Shown piece by piece: positions 46,112 through 55,404 of a DNA stretch of 64,000 nt; the stretch's first letter is position 1; each line of letters starts with the position of its first letter. Location of the stretch: the NCBI GenBank assembly GCA_016714895.1, contig JADKBV010000004.1:620001-684000 (forward strand). Reading direction: 5' to 3'. The notes below the pieces were generated by a model that saw only the letters and a list, made by a program, of their open reading frames with translations, had not been told where the DNA came from and made no database searches. Origin of the DNA: Saprospiraceae bacterium (GTDB lineage: Bacteria; Bacteroidota; Bacteroidia; Chitinophagales; Saprospiraceae). The translations under genes were made by a program, and so were the position numbers.

Positions 46112-47668
46112 TTATCCGGCCCAACCTTCCCGGTCCAGATTCCTGTATTGTATCGCTTCAGCAAGATGTTCAATTTTTATATCCTGACTATCAGCAAGGT
46201 CGGCAGCAGTTCTGGCGACTTTTAAAATACGGTCATATGCACGGGCGGACAATTGCATTTTAGTCATAGCCGATTTTAATAGTGTTATACCCGCAGGAGT
46301 AAGTTGACAAACTTCTCTTACCATTTTACTGGGCATCTGTGCGTTATAAAAAATCCCTGGAAAAGATGAAAATCTCTGATCCTGAATCTCTCTGGCTCTG
46401 ACAACCCTTTTGGCTATATCCGCACTCGTCTCACTCTTATATTGATAGTTTGATAATTCATCATAACTTACAGGAGTGACCTCAACGTGAAGATCAATTC
46501 TGTCAAGCAAAGGCCCGCTTATTTTGGCAAGATATTTTTTAACAGAACCGGGCGGACAAACACATTCTTTTTCAGGATGGTTATAAAAACCACAGGGACA
46601 TGGATTCATAGAGGCTATCAACATAAAACTGGCGGGATAATCTACAGATATTTTTGCTCTTGATATGGTTACCCTCCTTTCTTCCATCGGTTGTCTCATA
46701 ACTTCAAGCACCTGCCTTTTAAATTCTGGCAATTCATCCAAAAACAACACCCCGTTGTGAGCCAGCGAAATTTCCCCTGGATTTGGATTTGACCCTCCTC
46801 CTACAAGTGCTACGTCACTTATGGTGTGATGCGGAGACCTGAAAGGTCTTTCTGTAACCAAAGCCGTATCTACCCCTAATAATCCTGCAACTGAGTGAAT
46901 TTTTGTTGTTTCTAAAGCTTCATACATATTTAACGGCGGCAAAATAGTCGGTAACCTTCTCGCTAACATTGTTTTCCCAGCCCCCGGGGGACCTATCAGA
47001 ATGACATTATGCCCTCCTGAAGCTGCCAACTCCAGTGCTCTTTTGATATTTTCCTGACCTTTAACATCATTAAAATCTGCCGTATAGTTATTTTTATGAT
47101 CTTCAAAAAATTCCCTGGTGTTATGTTTTAAGGGTTGAATTTCAATCATACCTTCCAGAAACTGAATGGCTTCTTTGAGATTTTCTAAAGGAATCACATC
47201 TATATCTTTTACAATTGACGCTTCCCGGGCATTTGCTTTGGGTAACAAAATTTTAGTAAACCCTTCTTTCATCGCCTGAATCGTTATCGGTAGGGCACCC
47301 TTTATCGGACGAAGATGGCCATCCAATGCCAACTCACCAATCATCAGTGTTTTGTCTCCGGGATCTTTCATCAATTGTCCTGTACTGGATAAGATACCAA
47401 TGGCAATGGGTAAATCATATGCCGATCCTTCCTTTTTTATATCAGCCGGAGCAAGATTGACCACCAATTTTATTCTGGGCATTTTATAACCAATATTTTT
47501 TATGGCTGCCTCAATCCTTTGAAATCCCTCCTTAACTGCATTGTCCGGCAATCCTACTAAAAAATAAAATTGTTTTCCTGCAGCAATATTTCCACCGGCA
47601 TTAACTTCCACAGTGATCGTTTGTGCTTCAATCCCATGTACAGCACTGGCATACGTTTTTGTCAACAT
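46112..47668 (-). CDS. YifB family Mg-chelatase-like AAA ATPase (ComM-type)
   Basis: A 518 aa protein. An N-terminal ChlI-like Lon-type domain (about 1-190; PADIKKEGSAYDLPIAIG, GELALDGHLRPIKGALP) precedes an AAA+ module with Walker A GPPGAGKTMLARRLP and Walker B VLFLDELPEF. A Cys-rich hairpin (CPCGFYNHPEKECVC) and a C-terminal Mg-chelatase-like helical domain follow. ComM, its characterised relative, is a branch-migration helicase for natural transformation; many YifB proteins are uncharacterised. Flanks the proposed origin of replication on its left. Confidence 0.93.
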   Translation of the reverse strand: MLTKTYASAVHGIEAQTITVEVNAGGNIAAGKQFYFLVGLPDNAVKEGFQRIEAAIKNIGYKMPRIKLVVNLAPADIKKEGSAYDLPIAIGILSSTGQLMKDPGDKTLMIGELALDGHLRPIKGALPITIQAMKEGFTKILLPKANAREASIVKDIDVIPLENLKEAIQFLEGMIEIQPLKHNTREFFEDHKNNYTADFNDVKGQENIKRALELAASGGHNVILIGPPGAGKTMLARRLPTILPPLNMYEALETTKIHSVAGLLGVDTALVTERPFRSPHHTISDVALVGGGSNPNPGEISLAHNGVLFLDELPEFKRQVLEVMRQPMEERRVTISRAKISVDYPASFMLIASMNPCPCGFYNHPEKECVCPPGSVKKYLAKISGPLLDRIDLHVEVTPVSYDELSNYQYKSETSADIAKRVVRAREIQDQRFSSFPGIFYNAQMPSKMVREVCQLTPAGITLLKSAMTKMQLSARAYDRILKVARTAADLADSQDIKIEHLAEAIQYRNLDREGWAG

Positions 47669-47891
47669 AGTTTATCTTTTTATATTCAATAAGTTTAAAG
47701 TCACACAAAATTAAGTGTAAAAACTAAAAAAATCAAAATTGGATCGATTTTAAGATATTTTTAACCCAACCTCTGATTTTTCCACATAATACCGTGGATA
47801 TAATCGGGAAAACTTTTAAAAGTATTCAAAATATAAAATTATATATTAAAATTCTTAATATATTTAGGTTGGTTTACAGCGAACTATTCCT

Positions 47892-47900
47892 TTATCCACA
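47892..47900 (+). promoter_or_regulatory. DnaA box 1, perfect consensus
   Basis: TTATCCACA, identical to the classical consensus, next to the AT-rich run. Confidence 0.65.
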
Positions 47901-47918
47901 GCTTTTTAACAACCGTTT

Positions 47919-47927
47919 TTATCCACA
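47919..47927 (+). promoter_or_regulatory. DnaA box 2, perfect consensus
   Basis: TTATCCACA, same strand as box 1, start to start 27 bases. Confidence 0.65.
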
Positions 47928-48176
47928 ATAGGTTATTAACAAAAATGTGTGGTATAGTTAATATATTGAAATACAATGTATATATGTGTAAAAGTAAAAA
48001 AATAAATGTGGAATAAACAGTATCATGTATAGTAAACACCCTGATTTAATGGTTATTAACAATGCTAATAATAAATAGATTTGAATTTAAATATAAAATG
48101 ATATTATTATCAATTGTGTGATATGTGGAAATTGTTGTTTTAAAAAATACATTATTTTTGTTCAATATTTTAAAAA

Positions 48177-49241
48177 ATGAATAATATATCAGCTATAAAG
48201 ATTTGGTTACTTACAGGTTTGTTGATGGTTTTTATGCAGGTGGTCATCGGCGGAATAACCAGATTGACTGAGTCAGGACTATCTATTACAAAATGGGAGG
48301 TTGTGACAGGTACATTACCACCTTTGTCTGAAGAATCGTGGAACAATGAATTTGAGTTGTATAAAAAGACACCTCAATATCTTGAAATTAATGAAGGTAT
48401 GTCCATGAAACAATTTAAGTTTATTTATTTTTGGGAATATATACACAGATTATGGGCCAGAATAATGGGATTTGTGTTCATCATTCCGTTTATCTATTTT
48501 TATAGAAAAGGATTATTGACTGCAAAGTTGAAAAAGGATTTGGGTATAGTGGTTATACTTGCCTCGTTAGCTGCTGCTTTTGGTTGGATTATGGTAGCCT
48601 CGGGTCTTGTCGAAAGGCCTTGGGTTAATGCCTACAAACTAAGTATTCACCTTCTTCTGGCCTTTTCGGTTTTTGGATATTTGTTTTGGACATATCTGAA
48701 CTATGTATATGATAAAATCGGCATTGATCGTACATTTGTTTCCCTAAGAAATGTGTTATTTCTTTTTTTTGCTGTTTTTGTATTGCAATTATTTTTAGGG
48801 GGAATGATGTCAGGAATGAAAATTGCTGTGGTTTATCCAACATGGCCTGATATGAATGGAGTTTTGATTCCTGGTATCATTATGTCTTTAAAGGAGTGGA
48901 ATTGGGAAAATTTTTACCATTATGACACGAATGAGTTTACTCCTGCAATCATTCATTTCTTTCATAGAAATACTGCGTATTTACTATTGATAGTCTTTTT
49001 ATGGATATCATATAAGTTCTTTAGAATACAGAAAGAATACACATTAAGGAATAGCTATTTTTTAAGTTATGTATTGTTGGTATCAGGACTTGTATTACAA
49101 ATAATTTTAGGAATAAGTACGGTTTTACTTAGCATTGGTAAAGTTCCTGTATTTATTGGTGTGGCTCATCAGGCAGGTGCTTTGTTATTGTTGGCAGCAA
49201 CAATTTATTTTATTTTTGTAATAAATAGGAAAGTGCATTAA
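48177..49241 (+). CDS. ctaA: Heme A synthase (COX15/CtaA family)
   Basis: A 354 aa inner-membrane enzyme that oxidises heme O to heme A for terminal oxidases. Eight membrane segments in two similar halves are apparent. Conserved His ligands occur in FWEYIHRLWARIMGF, SIHLLLAFSVFG, IIHFFHRNTAYLL and VAHQAGALLLL. The N-terminal QVVIGGITRLTESGLSITKWEVVTG block is the family signature. Start ATG at 48177. It is the first gene right of the candidate origin. Confidence 0.95.
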   Translation: MNNISAIKIWLLTGLLMVFMQVVIGGITRLTESGLSITKWEVVTGTLPPLSEESWNNEFELYKKTPQYLEINEGMSMKQFKFIYFWEYIHRLWARIMGFVFIIPFIYFYRKGLLTAKLKKDLGIVVILASLAAAFGWIMVASGLVERPWVNAYKLSIHLLLAFSVFGYLFWTYLNYVYDKIGIDRTFVSLRNVLFLFFAVFVLQLFLGGMMSGMKIAVVYPTWPDMNGVLIPGIIMSLKEWNWENFYHYDTNEFTPAIIHFFHRNTAYLLLIVFLWISYKFFRIQKEYTLRNSYFLSYVLLVSGLVLQIILGISTVLLSIGKVPVFIGVAHQAGALLLLAATIYFIFVINRKVH

Positions 49242-49279
49242 TTTTTTCCGTTTCTTTGCGCATCTTTATATCGTATTGT

Positions 49280-50086
49280 ATGAATCTGGAAGTTAAAAAA
49301 GAAGGAGAATTTAGTTATTTCGAATCTGATGGTTCAGGAACACCCATTGTTTTATTGCATGGTCTGATGGGTGCGTTGAGTAACTTTGGCGATTTGATTG
49401 TTCATTTTAATGGTAAAAATAAAGTTGTATTACCTATATTACCATTTTTTGATATTCCGCTTAGAAAATTGTCTGTCACTACCTTGATGGAACACGTTGC
49501 TAAGTTTATCGAGTATAAAGGTTTTGATCAGGTTTACGTTTTGGGAAATAGTTTGGGTGGACATATTGCTCAATTATATGCTCTCGAGTATCCTCAAAAA
49601 GTAAAGGGTATGATTCTTACCGGAAGCAGTGGTTTGTTTGAAAGTGCGATGGGTACAACTTTTCCAAAAAGAGGAAATTACGAATTTATAAAAAATAAGT
49701 GTGAAGGTGTTTTTTACAGACCTGAGGTAGCTACCAAAGAATTAGTTGATGAAATATATTTTTTAGTTAACGATTTGCGCAGGGCTATGAGTATAGTTGC
49801 TGTTGCAAAATCAGCTGTTCGACACAATCTTGAGAATGAACTTAATAAAATTAAGACCAATACACTAATTGTTTGGGGCGTTCAGGATACAGTGACACCA
49901 TTATGGGTAGGCGAAAAGTTTAATGAGCTCCTTGTAAATTCTGAATTGGTAAGAATAGAGGAAACCGGACATGCTCCTATGATGGAAAGACCTGACGTAT
50001 TTAACCAGGTTCTTGAAAGTTTTGTCAATCGTGTTGAGGACGGATCATTTCCTGCTTCTAAAAAAGAAGCTTATACTATAGCCTGA
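49280..50086 (+). CDS. Alpha/beta hydrolase
   Basis: A 268 aa alpha/beta-fold hydrolase. Oxyanion loop IVLLHGLMGALSNFG, nucleophile elbow LGNSLGGH with Ser91, acid in VWGVQDTVTP and catalytic His in EETGHAPMMERP; the set is complete. I start at ATG 49280 since the in-frame TTG at 49256 would add eight residues (RIFISYC...) and lies on a -7-like TTTCTTTG sequence. Substrate not predictable; closest look is to haloalkane dehalogenase/epoxide-hydrolase-like esterases. Stop codon abuts that of the convergent M1 peptidase gene with no gap. Confidence 0.88.
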   Translation: MNLEVKKEGEFSYFESDGSGTPIVLLHGLMGALSNFGDLIVHFNGKNKVVLPILPFFDIPLRKLSVTTLMEHVAKFIEYKGFDQVYVLGNSLGGHIAQLYALEYPQKVKGMILTGSSGLFESAMGTTFPKRGNYEFIKNKCEGVFYRPEVATKELVDEIYFLVNDLRRAMSIVAVAKSAVRHNLENELNKIKTNTLIVWGVQDTVTPLWVGEKFNELLVNSELVRIEETGHAPMMERPDVFNQVLESFVNRVEDGSFPASKKEAYTIA

Positions 50087-52408
50087 TCAGGGTTTTATTT
50101 CTTTTTTGGCTTTTTGCATTGGGTTTTCATTATTTTCCCTTGATTTATTTTTAAATACCTCAAATCTCGAAGGTATTAAAACGCGTGGGAAATAATTATT
50201 TTCAGTATCTGTATCGGCTGTTTCCACATAAGGGTCAAGGATAAATGATGAAATCTTTTTATCCGATATTTCAACTTTTCTGACTTCTGTTTCACCCATT
50301 TTCCATATTTCTGCAGGGATTCTTACAATTTCTGAACTTCCGTCTTCGTATACTTTTTTATAAATTAAGGGCATGACCAGTCCGCCTAGCCTTTCAAATG
50401 TTATTTCGTAATAATGATTGTTTGAATTAATAGCCTCTATCTCTTCTTCCGTTAAGTCTTTAATTACATTTTCATATTTTATTGAATCACTCGCTGTGCT
50501 TTTATTTTCGTCATAAGTAGAATAGAAATCAATAAGTGAAGGATCTCTTTCTGTATAGGTTTCTTTAATGGATGTTTTATTTCTTATACTACTTATGTTT
50601 AATGGTTGTTCCGCATTATCCTGGTTTTTGGCAGCTTCTTTTTTTAAGGGATTCTGAGGCATGACCTGTTTATACTTGACATCGGAAATGGCAAGATCTA
50701 CATGATCTGTTGTATAAAACCATCCTCTCCAAAACCAATCCAGATCAACTCCTGATGCATCTTCCATGGTTCTGAAAAAATCAGCCGGATAGGGCTGTTT
50801 AAATGCCCATCTTCTGGCATATTCTTTAAATGCATAATCAAATAACTCTCTTCCCATAATGGTTTCTCTAAGTATATTTAAACCTACTGCTGGCTTATGA
50901 TAAGCATTATTACCAAATTGATAAATGGATTCGGAGTTTGTCATGATAGGACTCATTTTGGTTTTGTCTCCTTTCATATAGTCTACTACGGTTTGGGCTT
51001 CACCTCTTGAAGAAGGATATTCTCTTTCAAATTCCTGTTCGGAAAGGTATTGTACAAATGTATTTAGACCTTCATCCATCCAGGTCCATTGTCTTTCATC
51101 ACTATTAATGATCATTGGAAAAAAGTTGTGACCCACTTCATGAATGATTACGGATATCATGCCATACTTTGTTCTTTTAGAATAGGTACCGTCTTTTTCA
51201 CATCGGCCGAAATTAAAAGAAATCATAGGGTATTCCATACCTATTCTGTCAGCATTGATTGACCATGCAACCGGATACGGATAATCGATTGTATATTTTG
51301 AATAAGTTACGAGTGTGTGTGCAACTGCTTTTGTTGAATATTTTTCCCACAATGGGTTTCCTTCTTTGGGGTACATGGACATGGCCATACTGGTTTTATT
51401 ACCTATACGTACATTCATTGCATCCCAAATAAATTTTCTTGAAGAGGCAAAGGCAAAATCTCTCACGTTTTGTGCCGTAAAAGTCCAGGTTTTTTTTCCT
51501 GTTGATTTTGTTTTTTCTCTTTCAATTGCTTCCTCTTGTGTAGCAATTATGACAGGCTGTAGAAAGGATTTTTCTGCTTGTTTGAATCTTTCATATTGTG
51601 GTTTTGTAAGTACTTTATCAGGATTTTGCAAAACTCCTGTGGCTGCTACAAGGTGGTCGTCAGGAACGGTAATACTAACTTCATAGTTTCCAAAGATCAG
51701 AGTAAATTCACCCGATCCGAGAAATTGTTTATTTTGCCATCCTTCAACATCATTATAGGCACACATCCTGGGAAAAAACTGTGCAATAGTGTATAGATGA
51801 TTATCGTCTTCAGCAAAATATTCATAACCTGAACGCCCTCCCAGTTTAAATCTGTCATTAATATTGTACCAGTATTCTATGTTAAAACTGAATTTCTGTC
51901 CTGTTTTTAATGCATTCGGAAGTTCTAAACGCATCATAGTTTTATTGATAACGTAGGATAATGGTACTCCTTTATCATCTGTTATTTTTACTATTTTATA
52001 ACCACCTTCAAATGTTTTTTCTATTCTGTTTATCTGATCTACCGACATTTTGTCTTCAAGGTTATGTTGCTGTATTTTGTAAGTGTCAGATTCTTTATCC
52101 ATTTGGTTTTGATCAAGTTGCAACCAAAGGTAGGTTAGTGTTTCCGGAGCGTTATTAAAAAAGGTAATCTTTTCTTTTCCGGAAATAGTTTGATTCATGT
52201 CGTCAAGAATAACTTCTATCTTATAATCAGCTGTTTGTTGGTAATAATCTTTTCCGGGAGCGCCTGTTGCTGTTCGGTAAGAATTCGGCGTAGGGAGAAT
52301 ATCATACATTTGTCTGAAAGGATTCTGATCCGTATTTTCCTGTGCATTGATATATTGTATTGAAAGAAAGGATAAAAGAAGGATTTTAAGATACTTGTTA
52401 TTATGCAT
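50087..52408 (-). CDS. M1 family metallopeptidase (aminopeptidase N-like), exported
   Basis: A 773 aa zinc peptidase. Signal peptide MHNNKYLKILLLSFLSIQYINAQ. An N-terminal beta domain leads to the catalytic domain with HEVGH at residues 423-427 and the distal zinc ligand Glu446 (WMDEGLN), spacing typical of M1. The exopeptidase GAMEN motif is not obvious (the equivalent region reads RIGMEYPMISF). About 230 C-terminal residues form additional beta domains. It likely degrades peptides in the periplasm or outside for nutrition. A parS-like palindrome lies 144 bases upstream of its start. Confidence 0.9.
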   Translation of the reverse strand: MHNNKYLKILLLSFLSIQYINAQENTDQNPFRQMYDILPTPNSYRTATGAPGKDYYQQTADYKIEVILDDMNQTISGKEKITFFNNAPETLTYLWLQLDQNQMDKESDTYKIQQHNLEDKMSVDQINRIEKTFEGGYKIVKITDDKGVPLSYVINKTMMRLELPNALKTGQKFSFNIEYWYNINDRFKLGGRSGYEYFAEDDNHLYTIAQFFPRMCAYNDVEGWQNKQFLGSGEFTLIFGNYEVSITVPDDHLVAATGVLQNPDKVLTKPQYERFKQAEKSFLQPVIIATQEEAIEREKTKSTGKKTWTFTAQNVRDFAFASSRKFIWDAMNVRIGNKTSMAMSMYPKEGNPLWEKYSTKAVAHTLVTYSKYTIDYPYPVAWSINADRIGMEYPMISFNFGRCEKDGTYSKRTKYGMISVIIHEVGHNFFPMIINSDERQWTWMDEGLNTFVQYLSEQEFEREYPSSRGEAQTVVDYMKGDKTKMSPIMTNSESIYQFGNNAYHKPAVGLNILRETIMGRELFDYAFKEYARRWAFKQPYPADFFRTMEDASGVDLDWFWRGWFYTTDHVDLAISDVKYKQVMPQNPLKKEAAKNQDNAEQPLNISSIRNKTSIKETYTERDPSLIDFYSTYDENKSTASDSIKYENVIKDLTEEEIEAINSNNHYYEITFERLGGLVMPLIYKKVYEDGSSEIVRIPAEIWKMGETEVRKVEISDKKISSFILDPYVETADTDTENNYFPRVLIPSRFEVFKNKSRENNENPMQKAKKEIKP

Positions 52409-52551
52409 TGGTTAACGCGTTTAAATGAATGGTATTAGTTTATTGGAAATGTTGTTCCTTAATTTTTGTATGAAAATACAATTCTATATTTTCGGATTTA
52501 ATACAATTATAAGGACCATTTGGTTTATGTAAAAATAAAAAGTTTTTACAT

Positions 52552-52567
52552 TGTTCCACGTGGAACA
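52552..52567. other. parS-like centromere site 1
   Basis: TGTTCCACGTGGAACA, a perfect 16-bp palindrome (18 bp if TT...AA is included, 52551-52568). It has the GTT-CACGTG-AAC architecture of ParB-binding parS sites (family consensus TGTTTCACGTGAAACA with permitted C/G at the inner positions). Located in the intergenic region between the M1 peptidase and DoxX-like genes, close to the candidate origin. Confidence 0.6.
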
Positions 52568-52593
52568 AAAAAGGCCCACGAATGTGAGCCTTT
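52567..52593 (-). terminator. Terminator after the DoxX-like gene
   Basis: On the minus strand AAAGGCTCAC and GTGGGCCTTT pair (one G-T) around a four-base loop and run into a T tract, 20 bases past the stop. It abuts the parS palindrome. Confidence 0.8.
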
Positions 52594-52614
52594 GGTTTAG
52601 TTAAATATTTTTGT

Positions 52615-52968
52615 TTAACCAATGTAAGCATTGTCCTTTGCCTGACCGGCATATAACAGAGCGCCTCCGGCTAAGGCTATATTTTTCAGGATATTAAACA
52701 TCTCAGCTTCATTAGCCGCCATATTTTGTACATGGGGAATAATAAATAACAAAAGTAATACGGCCAACAGAACGGAGGCTAATTTATCCATTTTACCCAG
52801 AATAATACTAACTGCAGCTAAAATAAGACAAAGACCGGTAATGTAAACCATAATGGTACCTCCTGGAGCCATAGCCGCCATTTGGTCCGCAGCCACAAAG
52901 TGCATGATACCAAAGATACCAAAAGGAATGGCGAATAAATACTTACCTAAAGAAATTAAACTGTTCAT
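52615..52968 (-). CDS. DoxX-like small membrane protein
   Basis: A 117 aa protein with four membrane segments (about 5-25, 37-57, 62-80, 93-112) and the LGKYLFAIPFGIFGIMHF and NMAANEAEMFNILKNIALAGGALL blocks characteristic of DoxX/DoxD-like quinone-pocket proteins. The promoter at 53008 makes ATG 52968 the start, since an upstream in-frame codon at 53010 lies within the -7 box. No function is established for this subgroup. Followed by a strong terminator, so monocistronic. Confidence 0.78.
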   Translation of the reverse strand: MNSLISLGKYLFAIPFGIFGIMHFVAADQMAAMAPGGTIMVYITGLCLILAAVSIILGKMDKLASVLLAVLLLLFIIPHVQNMAANEAEMFNILKNIALAGGALLYAGQAKDNAYIG

Positions 52969-53007
52969 ACTACATGATTTTGAAAGGTGAATAAAAAGTT
53001 GAATGAA

Positions 53008-53038
53008 CAAATGTATTTTTTATATATGAATTTATCAA
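53008..53038 (-). promoter_or_regulatory. Promoter for the DoxX-like gene
   Basis: Minus-strand TTG (53038-53036), 20 bases, TACATTTG (53015-53008): both elements at proper spacing. Transcription start around 53000, 30 bases before the ATG. Confidence 0.65.
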
Positions 53039-53093
53039 ATATTTTAAGTTTTAATTTTTATAATCAGCAGTTTATAAGTAAAAAATGGTATAT

Positions 53094-54386
53094 TTAAAGT
53101 GTATCCAACAAAAATTGTTTGAATATCTGCACATTACTGCTTATTTGTTTGGATTCTTTCTTTTTATCCTGAATGTTTATAATTTGTTCCGGTAATTGAA
53201 TCTGACTTCGAATTTTATCATTAATAACCGGTAGAAATTTACAAGGGTGAGCTGTTTCGAGAAATATTCTTGTGGATGGAGTTAGCGTTGTTTTCAATGA
53301 TTGGTATGCTATAGCCCCATGAGGATCAGTAATATAATTGTATTTATCATAACATTGAAGCATTGCTTTATGGTTATCTTCATCATTTAACCAGAAACCA
53401 AAAATATCCGTAGTGATTTTGTTCCACGTGGAACCATACATGTCCATAATTCTTTCAAAGTTGCTCGGTAGTCCAACATCCATTGCATTGGAAATTGTAG
53501 GGATGGTTTGTTTAGGAGAAAATACACCACTTTGTAAATACTTAGGGACTACATTATTGGCATTGGTCGCAGCAATAAATCTCTGGACAGGCAAACCCAT
53601 TTTTTTGGACATTAATCCGGCAGTAAGATTGCCGAAATTGCCGCTTGGAACGGAAATAGTAATAGGTAAATTTTTATTTGTGACCTGACGATATGCTTCA
53701 AAGTAATAAAACGTTTGTGGTATCAGCCTTGCAATATTAATACTGTTGGCAGACGCCATGTTGTGTTTTTCCTTTAGGTCTTTGTCAGTAAAGGCTTGTT
53801 TGACCATTCTTTGACAATCATCAAAGTTACCATCAATCTCCAAAGCAATAATATTGTTACCCCAGGTAGTGAGTTGTTTTTCCTGTATGTCACTTACTTT
53901 TCCGGAAGGATACAAGATTACCACTTTAATTCCTGGTGTATTGTAAAATCCTGCAGCAACAGCTCCTCCTGTATCTCCTGAAGTTGCTACCAAGACAATA
54001 TGTTCTTTGTTTTCTCCCCTAAGGTAATATGACATTACTCTGGACATAAATCTTGCCCCGAAATCCTTAAAAGCCAGGGATTCTCCGTGCCAGAGTTCCA
54101 AAGAAGCTGTATACTCATCCAGATAAACCAAAGGAGCCGGAAAATTGATGGTTTCTTCCACAATGTGTTTTAACTCATTGTTTGGGACATTATCCCCGAT
54201 CAGCTGTTTGGCTACTTCGTAACTGTTTTCCTGAAACGATCTATTGTTTATATCCTGAAAAAAGTTTTGAGGAAACGAATCAATATGTTCAGGCATGTAC
54301 AGGCCTCCGTCCGGTGCTAAAGAGTTCAGAACGGCTTCTTTGAAGGAAACTTTATGATTTCTGTTTTTCGTAGAATAATATAACAT
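53094..54386 (-). CDS. thrC: Threonine synthase
   Basis: PLP enzyme converting O-phosphohomoserine to L-threonine. The Schiff-base Lys lies in GESLAFKDFGARFMSRV and the phosphate-binding region in ATSGDTGGAVAAGF. SVPSGNFGNLTAGLMSKKMG and SNAMDVGLPSNFERIM are family blocks. The 430 aa length fits the shorter bacterial clade. Last gene of thrABC, 15 bp after thrB. A parS-like sequence is embedded in its coding region at 53420. Confidence 0.96.
   Translation of the reverse strand: MLYYSTKNRNHKVSFKEAVLNSLAPDGGLYMPEHIDSFPQNFFQDINNRSFQENSYEVAKQLIGDNVPNNELKHIVEETINFPAPLVYLDEYTASLELWHGESLAFKDFGARFMSRVMSYYLRGENKEHIVLVATSGDTGGAVAAGFYNTPGIKVVILYPSGKVSDIQEKQLTTWGNNIIALEIDGNFDDCQRMVKQAFTDKDLKEKHNMASANSINIARLIPQTFYYFEAYRQVTNKNLPITISVPSGNFGNLTAGLMSKKMGLPVQRFIAATNANNVVPKYLQSGVFSPKQTIPTISNAMDVGLPSNFERIMDMYGSTWNKITTDIFGFWLNDEDNHKAMLQCYDKYNYITDPHGAIAYQSLKTTLTPSTRIFLETAHPCKFLPVINDKIRSQIQLPEQIINIQDKKKESKQISSNVQIFKQFLLDTL
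53420..53435. other. parS-like site 2, inside thrC
   Basis: TGTTCCACGTGGAACC matches site 1 at 15 of 16 positions, only the last base differing, and contains the intact 14-bp palindrome GTTCCACGTGGAAC. Start to start distance from site 1 is 868 bases. Sites within coding genes are usual for parS. Confidence 0.6.
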
Positions 54387-54401
54387 CTTTAGTATTAGTT
54401 T

Positions 54402-55334
54402 TTATAAAACGATCGCTCCGTCGTGATTGATTTTCGAAACATATGTATCGCATATCAATTTTTGCTTTGAATATAACGATTGGGCTTGTTTGGCTATCTC
54501 TTCAGCAATAAAACTGTTATCGCAAATGGCAAACATAGAAGGACCCGCTCCGGAAATGCTGAAACCCAGGGCCCCTTCTCTCAAGGCCATTTCTTTTAAT
54601 TCATAAAAATGAGGGATAAGATGAGCCCGCTGAGGTTCAATGACCAGATCATCCAACGATTTTTTTAATAATCCAAAATCCGAAGTATACATAGCAGAAA
54701 CAAAGGCTGCCAGATTACCTTGTTGTTTGATAAAAAGATCCATGGGAACTTCTTTTTTCAGAATAGCCCGACTTTCTTTGGTTAATATCATTACATGAGG
54801 GTAAATCACACTAATGAACAGACCGGCAGGAATAGGCAGTTTTTTGACATCAAATTTTACATTGTCTCTGATGATAATCATCCCACCTAAAAGACTGGGA
54901 GCAACATTATCGGCATGAACAGCACCGTCCGCTGCTTTTTCACCTTCAATGGCAAAAGGCAGTAAATCAAGTTTTGATAATCCGGTTTTCAAAAATTCAC
55001 TAACAGCAAATACACCTCCTACAGCACTGGCAGCTGATGAACCCAATCCACTTCCGAAAGGCATTTTTTTATGGATAATCATTTCCAAAGGTCGACCACT
55101 TTCCCCCAAATGTTGTAATAAAGCGAGAGCAGAAACACCGGCAGTGTTCTGACTTGTGTCTAAAGGCAATTTTCCTTTCGCTCCTCGGATCTCGGTGATT
55201 TTAAGTCCGGATTCTTTTCCTTCAGAAATGATAATTTCGTCACCCGGACCATGAATAGCAAACCCCAAAATATCAAACCCTACGCAAACATTGGATATAC
55301 TTCCGGGAGCAAATACTTTTATTCCAGGTTTCAT
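54402..55334 (-). CDS. thrB: Homoserine kinase
   Basis: GHMP-family kinase phosphorylating homoserine with ATP. Signature MPFGSGLGSSAASAVGG (P-loop of the family), start KVFAPGSISNVCVGFDILGFA, and GFSISGAGPSMFAIC near the C-terminus. The length of 310 aa is normal. Middle gene of thrABC; 15 bp to thrC and 70 bp from thrA. Confidence 0.97.
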   Translation of the reverse strand: MKPGIKVFAPGSISNVCVGFDILGFAIHGPGDEIIISEGKESGLKITEIRGAKGKLPLDTSQNTAGVSALALLQHLGESGRPLEMIIHKKMPFGSGLGSSAASAVGGVFAVSEFLKTGLSKLDLLPFAIEGEKAADGAVHADNVAPSLLGGMIIIRDNVKFDVKKLPIPAGLFISVIYPHVMILTKESRAILKKEVPMDLFIKQQGNLAAFVSAMYTSDFGLLKKSLDDLVIEPQRAHLIPHFYELKEMALREGALGFSISGAGPSMFAICDNSFIAEEIAKQAQSLYSKQKLICDTYVSKINHDGAIVL

Positions 55335-55404
55335 ATAAAATAATTTAAATTAAAAAAATATAAGATAATAACCGATAAAAAGAGGTTATTATATATAAAA
55401 AAAA

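Larger units (their letters stand above)
47669..48176. other. Candidate chromosomal origin of replication (oriC)
   Basis: Gene-free, very AT-rich 508-base segment. Two perfect DnaA boxes TTATCCACA (47892-47900 and 47919-47927) lie 18 bases apart in the same orientation. A one-mismatch TTTTCCACA occurs at 47778-47786, and weaker two-mismatch boxes lie at 47793-47801, 47948-47956, 48007-48015 and 48124-48132 on the opposite strand. Directly left of the perfect pair is a pure A/T-like run (47825-47872), a possible unwinding element. GGTTATTAACAA occurs twice (47931, 48051). parS-like sites lie 4.6 and 5.5 kb away. No computed skew is available. Confidence 0.55.

Noticed and set aside
52440..52652. 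A 70-codon minus frame overlapping the DoxX-like gene end
   Set aside because: It covers the terminator and the parS palindrome, overlaps a real gene, and has no coding character.
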